The notes under the pieces: model-generated
The model's input: only the letters and a program-made list of their open reading frames with translations
The model's database searches: none
Told to the model about the DNA's origin: nothing
Shown: positions 1 through 6,045 of the stretch, piece after piece
Position numbering within the stretch: the stretch's first letter is position 1
Layout: each line of letters starts with the position of its first letter
Program-made: the position numbers and the translations under genes
Assembly: GCA_016873525.1 (NCBI GenBank)
Contig: VGXD01000096.1
Span: forward strand, 1 to 7,534
Direction: 5' to 3'
From: Nitrospira sp.
GTDB lineage: Bacteria > Nitrospirota > Nitrospiria > Nitrospirales > Nitrospiraceae
DNA length: 7,534 bases

Positions 1-1
1 G

Positions 2-1195
2 AACGACAAGCGCACATCCGGGCTGGCCGCCGCCTTCGACCGGACTCACCGGCCCGAAACCTACCTGGGCGAAACCGGCAACCCGCCGACCCCGGCATGG
101 CCGGCCTTCAAGCTTCAGTGGCTGCGCGACAACGATGCCGCGGCATGGCGCAAGGCCGAGATGGTTCTCATGCCGAAGGATTTCGTCAATTTTCGGCTGA
201 CCGGCATCGCTGCAACCGACTGGACCGAGGCATCCTGCACATTCCTGATGAATCCAAGCCGCCGCTCATGGTCGCGGGCCATGATCGAGAAACTGGGCCT
301 CGATGCCGCGAAAATGCCCCCGATCCGGTCACCGGGCGACATTCTCGGACCCGTTACGCCGGCCGCCGCCCGGGAAACGGGATTGGCGGAAGGAACCCCC
401 GTTCTGGTCGGCGGCAGCGATTTTCCGATGGCGCTTCTCGGTTCTGGCGCCTGCCGGCCGGGGCTCGCATCCGAGGTGATGGGCAGTTCCAATATCATCA
501 CCTCGATCATGGACCGGCCACTGCTCCGCGCCGATATTTCCAATGTTGCCACGATCGAAGGCCATTGGGGTGCCTTCGCGCTGCTCGATTCCGGCGGCGA
601 TGCGATGCGCTGGGCCCGACGGGCCTTCCATGAAAAGAAAATCGACTATGAAGAGATCGTCGCCCGCGCGGCGGAGGCTCCTGCCGGTGCCGGCATGCTG
701 TTTTTCCTTCCCTATCTGGTAGGCGAACGGTTTGGCCAGCACCGCAATTCGCGCGCCCAATTTTTTGGGCTAACCGCCGGGCATGGACTTGCCCATTTGC
801 ATCGGGCCGTGATGGAAGGCGTGGCTTTTGCCGTCGCCCAGCAGATCAGGATCATGGAAGCGGCGTCGGGCAATACCGTCGAGCGCGTCATCGCCTCGGG
901 TGGCGGCGCGAAGACGGCGCTGTGGCTGAGGATCAAAGCCAGCGTCTATGGCATCCCGATTATTGTCCCCCGCGAGGCCGAATGCGGCATCACAGGCTGC
1001 GCGGCGCTGGCGGCGACGGCAACCGGACGGTTCGCCCGCCTCGACGAGGCCATCGCTGCCCTCGTCGGCTTCGAAAACGAGGTTATGCCGGATCCGGAAT
1101 GGCAGGCCATTTACCAAAAAATGCTGCCCGTGTTCGAAAAACTCTATCGGAACGCCCAGCAGTTCTACGATGACCTGGACCGCCTGTCTGACTGA
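2..1195 (+). CDS. FGGY-family carbohydrate kinase, xylulokinase-like (5'-partial)
   Basis: This is the C-terminal part of an ATP-dependent cytoplasmic sugar kinase of the FGGY family, which phosphorylates a ketose or polyol. The frame is open from base 2 and 397 residues are visible. Full-length relatives have about 480-510 residues, so roughly the first 100 are missing. Near the edge is N-D-x-R (N1-D2), followed by TGNPPTPAWPAFKLQWL (visible residues ~27-43), typical of xylulokinase-like members. GGSDFPMALLGSG (bases ~410-450) carries the family's likely catalytic Asp. LPYLVGER is at ~708-731. Bases 755-817 (A-x-F-x-G-L, x7, H-L-x2-A-V-M-E) fit the FGGY signature 2 pattern. A GGGAKT segment near 902-919 is in the ATP-binding domain. 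The ATG at 161 is internal, because homologous protein continues upstream of it. The dehydrogenase follows after 71 bases on the same strand. Family assignment is firm; the substrate (xylulose, another ketose or a polyol) is not determined. Confidence 0.93.
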   Translation, partial: NDKRTSGLAAAFDRTHRPETYLGETGNPPTPAWPAFKLQWLRDNDAAAWRKAEMVLMPKDFVNFRLTGIAATDWTEASCTFLMNPSRRSWSRAMIEKLGLDAAKMPPIRSPGDILGPVTPAAARETGLAEGTPVLVGGSDFPMALLGSGACRPGLASEVMGSSNIITSIMDRPLLRADISNVATIEGHWGAFALLDSGGDAMRWARRAFHEKKIDYEEIVARAAEAPAGAGMLFFLPYLVGERFGQHRNSRAQFFGLTAGHGLAHLHRAVMEGVAFAVAQQIRIMEAASGNTVERVIASGGGAKTALWLRIKASVYGIPIIVPREAECGITGCAALAATATGRFARLDEAIAALVGFENEVMPDPEWQAIYQKMLPVFEKLYRNAQQFYDDLDRLSD

Positions 1196-1251
1196 CCGAG
1201 CCGGACATTGCGCGATCTCGCGCCGGGGGGGCCAGCGCCACTGACACAATC

Positions 1252-1260
1252 GAGAGGGAA
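1252..1260 (+). promoter_or_regulatory. Ribosome binding site for the dehydrogenase
   Basis: GAGAGGGAA lies 6 bases before the ATG at 1267. It is a good Shine-Dalgarno match and supports that start. No promoter-like element is evident in the 71-base gap after the kinase, so co-transcription is likely. Confidence 0.7.
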
Positions 1261-1266
1261 CCCATC

Positions 1267-2019
1267 ATGGATGATGTGATCAAATGCTTTCAGCCCGACC
1301 TCTTCAAGGATCGCCATGTCCTGGTCACCGGCGGCACCAGCGGCATCGGGCTTGGCATTGCCCGGGGCTTCGCTCGCCTCGGCGCGCGGGTCATTGCCAC
1401 AGGAAGCTCGGAAAAGAAGCTCGCCGCCCTGAAGGCTGGCCTTTCCGACGGTTCTCTTTCTTTCCAGCGTCTCGACGTGCGCAACGTCGAGGAAATCCGG
1501 CGTGTTATCGGTGACTTTGGGCGCCTCGATGTTCTGGTGACTGCCGCCGGCATCGCCCGGCCGCACGATGAATTCACCGATCCGGTATACGACGAAGTCA
1601 TGGAAGTGAATCTCAACAGCGTGATGCGCCTGGCGATGGCTGCGCGGTCGCTGCTGGCAAAGTCCCACGGATCGATTCTGAGCATCGCATCCATGTTGAG
1701 TTATCTTGCCGACCCCAATGTTCCCGCCTATTGCGCCAGCAAGACCGGTCTGGTGGGGCTGGTCCGCTCGCTCTCGCACGCCTTCGGGCCGGAAGGGATC
1801 CGGGTCAATGCCATTGCCCCCGGCTATCACAAGACCGACATGACGCGCGTTCACTGGGAAAATCCACCCGTAGCGGCCAAGATCAGCGAGCGATCCGCCC
1901 TGAAGCGCTGGGGCACCGTTGACGATCTGGTCGGTGCGGCCCTGTTCCTTTCGTCGCCGGCTGCGCGATTCATCACCGGGGCCACGCTGCCGGTCGATGG
2001 CGGTTACGGGATTGGATGA
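1267..2019 (+). CDS. Short-chain dehydrogenase/reductase (classical SDR)
   Basis: This is a complete 250-residue cytoplasmic NAD(P)-dependent oxidoreductase of the classical SDR family, whose usual length is about 250. The Rossmann cofactor motif TGGTSGIG is at residues 21-28. TAAGIA (92-97) takes the place of the usual NNAG motif. The catalytic tetrad is visible as N115 (in VNLN), S142 (in SIAS), Y155 and K159 (YCASK). The segment IRVNAIAPGY (178-187) and the C-terminal ATLPVDGGYG (239-248) are also classic. The end of strand beta-2 (VIATGSS) has no acidic residue, so NADP is possible, but this is not decisive. The gene follows the FGGY kinase in the same direction, so it probably interconverts a polyol and a ketose in the same catabolic pathway. 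That substrate role is inference; such SDRs are often annotated as sugar-alcohol or 2-deoxygluconate dehydrogenases. Confidence 0.93.
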   Translation: MDDVIKCFQPDLFKDRHVLVTGGTSGIGLGIARGFARLGARVIATGSSEKKLAALKAGLSDGSLSFQRLDVRNVEEIRRVIGDFGRLDVLVTAAGIARPHDEFTDPVYDEVMEVNLNSVMRLAMAARSLLAKSHGSILSIASMLSYLADPNVPAYCASKTGLVGLVRSLSHAFGPEGIRVNAIAPGYHKTDMTRVHWENPPVAAKISERSALKRWGTVDDLVGAALFLSSPAARFITGATLPVDGGYGIG

Positions 2020-2042
2020 CAACGGGGAACATTATCGTGGCC

Positions 2043-2245
2043 TGTCCGCCGTCAGAACACTCAGGGCGTTTCGGGGCGGCTGCTAACGGAAGACTCGGCG
2101 CAACTGGTTTTTCGGTTTAGGCCGTGGCTTGCCGGTGCAGCAAGCGGTAGCGTTCGACGGTCTTTGGTTTGATCGCTTCTGTCCTTTCCAGAATGGCCTG
2201 CCCGTGACCGGTATAGACGGCGGCCGGCGTGAGGCTGCCTTGTCG
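2043..2245 (-). mobile_element. Truncated IS3-family element remnant (right end only)
   Basis: The reverse complement of this stretch aligns almost without gaps to the last ~200 bases of the fuller IS copy at 3548-3747. It includes the transposase C-terminus, a ~77-base tail after the stop (76 in the other copy) and the terminal repeat. The outer end at 2043 reads TGTCCGCCGTCAG, against TGTCCGTCGTCAG at the end of the other copy. Homology fades at about 2239, just short of the left end of the second element at 2246. The rest of this element is absent from the window and does not reappear after 3747. It is an old, diverged relative rather than a recent duplicate. Confidence 0.85.
2117..2242 (-). 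pseudogene. IS3-family transposase OrfB, C-terminal fragment
   Basis: Read on the minus strand, the fragment ends in TAA (plus-strand 2117-2119). It encodes about 39 residues beginning S-L-T-P-A-A-V-Y and ending L-L-H-R-Q-A-T-A. Against the C-terminus of the OrfB in the neighbouring element (N-L-T-P-A-D-V-Y ... L-L-H-Q-Q-A-A-A), 29 of 39 residues are identical with no gap. The region lies beyond the catalytic core, so this is a dead relic. Because it is short and out of context, the minus-strand frame that spans 2083-2460 is not the real one. Confidence 0.8.
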
Positions 2246-2281
2246 TGTCCCCCGTCAGGAATCGTTAGACAGACTGGGGTG
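2246..2281 (+). repeat. Left terminal inverted repeat of the IS
   Basis: The first 15 bases (TGTCCCCCGTCAGGA) match the complement of the right end at 13 of 15 positions. A second matching patch follows (AGAC, then CTGGG with a one-base offset). The repeat defines the left boundary at 2246. Confidence 0.8.
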
Positions 2282-2317
2282 ATTGCGTAGAGGAGTGTTT
2301 TGGGCTCACCGTAACCC

Positions 2318-2326
2318 GAGAGGGAA
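2318..2326 (+). promoter_or_regulatory. Ribosome binding site for orfA
   Basis: GAGAGGGAA lies 5 bases before the ATG at 2332, fixing that start rather than the overlapping frame that opens at 2283. It is the same nine-base string as the Shine-Dalgarno of the dehydrogenase gene, which I take to be coincidence. Confidence 0.65.
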
Positions 2327-2331
2327 CGAGC

Positions 2332-2766
2332 ATGAGCCAGAAGCAAGGGTTGTCTCAGACGGCCGAACAGCACGTCCGGGAGATCCGTCGCCGGACGCGC
2401 AAGCAGTATTCGTCGGAAGAGAAGGTCCGGATCGTGCTGTCGGGCCTGCGTGGCGAACATTCGATCGCCGAGCTGTGCCGGCGGGAGGGGATCGCCGAGA
2501 GCATGTACTACGCCTGGTCCAAGGAGTTCATGGAGGCCGGCAAGAAGCGGCTGGCCGGGGACACCGAGCGCCAGGCGTCGTCAGGCGAGGTCAAGGACCT
2601 GCGCCGGGAGATGGGGGCGCTCAAGGAACTGGTGGCCGATCTCACGGTCGAGAATTGCCTGCTGAAAGAAAGTTCCTACGGGGCTGAGGGAGACCGCGAA
2701 AGAGATACCCCGCTTCGGAAAAGCTGGAGATCATCCGGCTGGTCGAGGGCGCGCGTCTGCCGGTAA
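2332..2766 (+). CDS. IS3-family transposase OrfA (abnormally extended C-terminus)
   Basis: OrfA is the small DNA-binding subunit that recognises the IS ends. Residues ~24-70 (YSSEEKVRIVL... IAELCRREGIAESMYYAWSKEF) form the helix-turn-helix. Residues ~88-112 (EVKDLRREMGALKELVADL) form the leucine-zipper coiled coil that mediates oligomerisation. From my memory of relatives, OrfA should stop at about residue 123, in a TGA overlapping the ATG of orfB. Here that site (2699-2703) reads AAAGA instead of AATGA, so OrfA runs on for about 21 residues in the wrong frame (DTPLRKSWRSSGWSRARVCR) to a TAA at 2764-2766. The extra tail is a read-through artefact, not a domain. The family uses -1 frameshifting to make the OrfAB fusion; an A-rich run (AAAGAAAG, 2665-2672) is present, but a -1 slip there would reach a TGA at 2685-2687. 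Confidence 0.85.
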   Translation: MSQKQGLSQTAEQHVREIRRRTRKQYSSEEKVRIVLSGLRGEHSIAELCRREGIAESMYYAWSKEFMEAGKKRLAGDTERQASSGEVKDLRREMGALKELVADLTVENCLLKESSYGAEGDRERDTPLRKSWRSSGWSRARVCR

Positions 2767-3674
2767 AGCGCGTGCTCGCCAAGCTGGGCGTCTCGCGGCC
2801 GACATTTTACCGCTGGTACGATCTGTATAGGCGCTTCGGCGAGGCGGCCTTGGCGGATCGACGATCCGGACCGAGCCGCGTCTGGAACCGTATCCCGGAC
2901 GCCGTGCGAGGTGCCGTGCTGGATATGGCGCTCGACCGGCCGGAGCTGAGCCCGCGGGAGCTGGCGATCACCTTCATCGAAGAGAAAGCCCAGTTCGTCT
3001 CGGAATCTTCGGTCTATCGGCTGCTCAAGGCGCAGGGGCTGATCGCCAGCCCGGCCTTCATCGTCATGAAGGCGGCCAACGAGTTCAAAGACAAGACGAC
3101 GGCGCCCAATCAGCTCTAGCAGACCGACTTCACGTATCTGAAGGTCATCGGCTGGGGCTGGTTCTACCTGTCGACCATCTTGGACGATTACTCGCGGTTC
3201 ATCGTCGCCTGGAAGCTCTGCACGACGATGAAGGCGGCTGACGTCACCGAGACGGTCGAGATGGCGCTATCGGCGTCGGGGCTGGACGGAAGCCGGCATC
3301 GGCCGCGGCTTCTGTCGGACAACGGGTCGAGCTACGTCGCGGGCGATCTGGCGACGTGGCTTGGCGAGCAGAACATCAAACACGTGCGCGGAGCGCCCAA
3401 TCATCCGATGACGCAGGGCAAGATCGAGCGCTGGCATCAGACGATGAAGAACCGGATCCTGCTCGAGAACTACTTCTTGCCCGGCGACCTCGAGGCCAAG
3501 ATCGGCAGCTTCGTCGATCGCTACAACCACTGCCGATACCACGAGAGCATCGGAAACCTCACGCCAGCCGACGTCTATACCGGACGCGGGCAGGCCATTC
3601 TGGAAAGGAGAGAAGCGATCAAGCGAAAGACCATCGAGCACCGCCGCTTGCTGCACCAGCAAGCCGCCGCCTAA
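2703..3674 (+). pseudogene. IS3-family transposase OrfB, interrupted by an amber codon
   Basis: OrfB supplies the DDE catalytic core that cuts and joins DNA at the IS ends. The frame is recognisable from R-Y-P-A-S-E-K-L at 2703 through an HTH_21-like region (FYRWYDLYRRFGEAAL, ~2808-2855) to an rve integrase core and TAA at 3672-3674. The usual ATG is lost: the codon before R-Y-P is AAG at 2700-2702. An in-frame TAG at 3117-3119 sits where relatives have the Trp of N-Q-L-W-Q-T-D-F, three codons before the first catalytic Asp (3126-3128). The second Asp (SDNGS, 3318-3320) and the Glu (GKIERW, 3426-3428) are intact, with the family's standard 35-residue spacing. The lesion splits the frame into apparent ORFs at 2772-3119 and 3180-3674. 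Without amber suppression no active transposase can be made. Confidence 0.88.
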
Positions 3675-3711
3675 ACTGCCAACCAGGTGAGCCGAAGCCT
3701 CCGCTATCAAG

Positions 3712-3747
3712 CCCGCCCAGCAGTCTCAAATATCCTGACGACGGACA
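3712..3747 (-). repeat. Right terminal inverted repeat of the IS
   Basis: Read on the minus strand from 3747 it begins TGTCCGTCGTCAGGAT, pairing with the left end at 2246. It also matches the end of the inverted remnant at 2043. It sets the right boundary of the element at 3747. Confidence 0.8.
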
Positions 3748-4065
3748 CCCCCCTATCCTGCTCCGAATTGCTGCTGACCGGAACGGAGCCGCGCGCCATC
3801 CATGCCAGTCGATCGCACTCCAGATCGCGCCAAACCGGACCGCATCATTCCCGCCTGGAGACGATCCCCCGCGCTCCGGCCAAACCGCGCCGGAACCCCG
3901 TCTCCGCCACCCGGCGCAGCGCCTCCGCCCGCTCGCCGTACCCGCCTCGACCGTGCTACTAACCCAAACACTCGCCCTCTGAGTGGACCTATTCCAGGGG
4001 GAAGGTCAGTTAGGATCGATCATCGCAACGCCGTTCTCAACAATTTGTGTCGAGGCGATGAATAC
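3748..4065. other. Intergenic region with no credible gene
   Basis: The 318 bases between the IS end and the stop of the ATPase gene hold only short Pro/Arg/Ser-rich open frames, with no start supported by a ribosome binding site and no recognisable motif. It opens with a run of six C after the IS end. Around 3986-4007 there is a small inverted repeat (GACCT ... AGGTC, 12-base gap), and around 4014-4021 the self-complementary GATCGATC. The stretch 3978-4010 looks to me like the end of another transposable element, but I cannot name it. No terminator with a T-run is seen for the minus-strand operon that ends here. Confidence 0.5.
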
Positions 4066-6045
4066 TCACAAATCGCATCGCAAGAGCCGCTCGCCCGCGG
4101 GAGCTCCGTGGAGCGTGAGTCGCATCCACGGCTCTTTTTCTAGATCGGGCGGAGGACGGGTCGTGGTGGTCACGACGTATTGAAAGAGCGGTTGTTCGCC
4201 AACGTCTTCCAGCCAGCGCGCGAGTTGGAACAGCCGATGGTACAGGGACAACCCCAAATCGGCCTCGCGTGGGCTGTCGTGGACCAGGAACGCCGGAACA
4301 CGTGTCGCGCCTTCGATGCTGAGACAGAGGGCGGATAAGTCGAACGCAAGCACCTTCAGCGAATCGATAGCCGCGGTCGAACGATCCCCGCCCATCTCTA
4401 CGGTGAGTTCTAGGCCATTGCCCGTAAGGGCGATGCATCCCTGGGCCTCGGGTCCGACCAAGCGTCGAATGATCGGATCGAATTTACCGCTCAACCGTCC
4501 GAACACGCGAGCTTGCTTGTCGCGGTAGGCCGCGACGCGTTCGCGCCCGGTCTCGATTTTTGTCGTAATCTCTCCGAGGTTCCGGCCAGCGGCATCCTGT
4601 TGATCGAGTAACTCGGCGAAGCGGATCACATCATCGACGAGCCGGCGCGCCGAATACCAGGTCCTTTCTCTCGCGTCGCGCGCTTTTTCAATGGAGCGAA
4701 GACGATTGAGCAATCGCTCTGCCTGTTGCCGTGCAATGGCAAGTTGCCGCCGGACGCGCGTTCGTTCGTCGTTGGCGCTCGTTAGTCGACCATTCTCGTC
4801 AGTCAGGTCTTGCTGGCGCTTGGTCCACCGCTGTCGACAGGTCTCCAGATCGGGCAGCTTGCGCGACAGGCCGCATCCCTCGGCCAAGGCGCGATCGATG
4901 GGAACTTCGCAAATCGGACAAACAGGGCTCTCGGCCTCATGTTGGGAATAGGACAACCCCGGAATCTCGCCCCTAATTTGGCTGATGATTCTTGGGATTT
5001 CCGAAATCCGTGCGTCAAGACCGCTTATCCGCTGACTGAGTATGTCGACCTCGGCGCGCGCTGCTTCGTACTCCTTCCTGGCGGTTTCGATCTCCGAAGC
5101 GGCATCTTCCGCCGGAAGGTGAACGGCGGCCGCGAGCCGTGTTTGAGCGGACTTACGCAGCATGTCGATGGCCATCGGCCCATCGGTTAGGACATCACCG
5201 GCCAATCCAAGGGCTGCAATCAGGCGAGTTCTCGTTCCTTCGATTTCCCACCGCCTGTGCTCGACTTCCTGCTCAAGCACACGCCGCTCTTCATCCAGCT
5301 TCGCGATTGCGGCTCTCTCGGAATGCTCATCCGGCGTAATTGCTTGGAGGAAGGCCCGCAATGCGTCGAGCTTCTCGGTGTGGGTGAGCCCTCGCGCCGG
5401 CGAGTCCGAGTCCGAGGCGGGAGATCGCCAATCGAGGACGTGGTCGAAGCGGCACTCCTGATCCCGCATCAGCCAGGCGAGCGCGATCGGCCAGCTTCGG
5501 CGTTCGTGCCGATGTCCGGGAATCAGCTCGGCCAACTCGATGGTCAGGACGGCTTTTTCGATGGCGTCGAGGAAAGGCTCCAAACCCGTCGACACGCCTT
5601 CACCGGCCGCAAGTTCTTCCAGGCTCGCATTCGGGACCGCCATGTGGCGCCGGCGAACACCCAGGGGACGAACGACCGCCCAACACGTTCCATCGAGCAC
5701 GACTTCCGCGCCGACAATGCCGTTCAGGAATGCTGTGCCAATTCGGTCGCGTTGATCCTCGGGGGCAAAGCGATCCTCGCCCAAGCAATATCGAAGCAGG
5801 CGGCAGAACAGCGTCTTCCCGCCGCCATGGCCCATCGCTCCGTCCGCAGGACCAGAGGCAAGGGAGTCTGCTCCGTCGGGCGACCACACGATATTAAGGC
5901 CGGGTCGGAGCGTGATGTCTCGGACGAGTTCACCGTCGGGATCGCGCCAGACGGCAAGTCGCCTCACCCAAAGCCGGGGACCGGCCGCGCCATCCGCAGG
6001 CCGAACTTCGAGGTCCGGCCGAAGGAGGTCAGGCTGTCGCGGCAT
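4066..6045 (-). CDS. Rad50/SMC-like ATPase with zinc hook, putative defence-operon component
   Basis: This 659-residue protein is built like a short Rad50/SMC ATPase: N-terminal ATP-binding lobe, long coiled coil with a hook, C-terminal lobe. The P-loop is GHGGGKT (residues 72-78), inside LASGPADGAMGHGGGKTLF. It matches the Walker A tail, but the position of the first consensus Gly is Met, and a Gly/Ala/Asp-rich insert precedes it. Charged heptad-like helices run from ~240 to ~360 and ~400 to ~515. Between them CPIC (376-379) plus C391 forms a Rad50-style zinc-hook candidate. Walker B is AFLVHDSPREAD (585-596), with D590. No canonical LSGGQ signature is visible; the corresponding place reads DRSTAAIDSLKVLAFDLSAL. 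I chose the ATG at 6045 over the one at 6066 because GAGGGTGG lies just upstream of it. The gene overlaps the methyltransferase gene by 17 bases. Its role is inferred: an ATP-driven DNA sensor or remodeller paired with the methylase. Confidence 0.75.
   Translation of the reverse strand: MPRQPDLLRPDLEVRPADGAAGPRLWVRRLAVWRDPDGELVRDITLRPGLNIVWSPDGADSLASGPADGAMGHGGGKTLFCRLLRYCLGEDRFAPEDQRDRIGTAFLNGIVGAEVVLDGTCWAVVRPLGVRRRHMAVPNASLEELAAGEGVSTGLEPFLDAIEKAVLTIELAELIPGHRHERRSWPIALAWLMRDQECRFDHVLDWRSPASDSDSPARGLTHTEKLDALRAFLQAITPDEHSERAAIAKLDEERRVLEQEVEHRRWEIEGTRTRLIAALGLAGDVLTDGPMAIDMLRKSAQTRLAAAVHLPAEDAASEIETARKEYEAARAEVDILSQRISGLDARISEIPRIISQIRGEIPGLSYSQHEAESPVCPICEVPIDRALAEGCGLSRKLPDLETCRQRWTKRQQDLTDENGRLTSANDERTRVRRQLAIARQQAERLLNRLRSIEKARDARERTWYSARRLVDDVIRFAELLDQQDAAGRNLGEITTKIETGRERVAAYRDKQARVFGRLSGKFDPIIRRLVGPEAQGCIALTGNGLELTVEMGGDRSTAAIDSLKVLAFDLSALCLSIEGATRVPAFLVHDSPREADLGLSLYHRLFQLARWLEDVGEQPLFQYVVTTTTRPPPDLEKEPWMRLTLHGAPAGERLLRCDL
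4082..4139 (+). other. Inverted repeat followed by T-run, inside the ATPase 3' end
   Basis: AAGAGCCG (4082-4089) is an exact complement of CGGCTCTT (4129-4136), which runs into five T (4135-4139). A nested GCTCC-GT-GGAGC hairpin lies in the loop. Read on the plus strand it has the outline of a factor-independent terminator that could stop transcription coming from the IS side. The 39-base loop and the location inside a coding region weaken the case. Confidence 0.3.

Larger units (their letters stand above)
2246..3747 (+). mobile_element. IS3-family insertion sequence, full length but decayed (1502 bp)
   Basis: The element is bounded by imperfect terminal inverted repeats beginning TGTCC and ending GGACA. 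Between them are orfA (HTH plus leucine zipper) and orfB (rve/DDE integrase) in the -1 frame relative to orfA, the standard IS3-family layout. The size of about 1.5 kb is normal for the family. The five bases outside each end (TGTCG on the left, CCCCC on the right) do not match, so no target-site duplication remains. Together with the abutting inverted remnant, this indicates rearrangement after insertion. Two lesions in the transposase genes make autonomous transposition unlikely. Confidence 0.88.

Noticed and set aside
1165..2022. Minus-strand open frame of 285 codons
   Set aside because: It is a shadow of the dehydrogenase gene, whose plus-strand frame shows all SDR motifs and a good ribosome binding site.
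2241..3752. Target-site duplication flanking the IS
   Set aside because: The flanking five bases TGTCG and CCCCC do not match, and shifting the ends by one or two bases does not help.
3356..3982. Plus-strand open frame of 208 codons across the IS right end
   Set aside because: The first half is out of frame with the DDE core of OrfB and the rest is Pro/Arg-rich sequence crossing the IS boundary, so it is not a gene.
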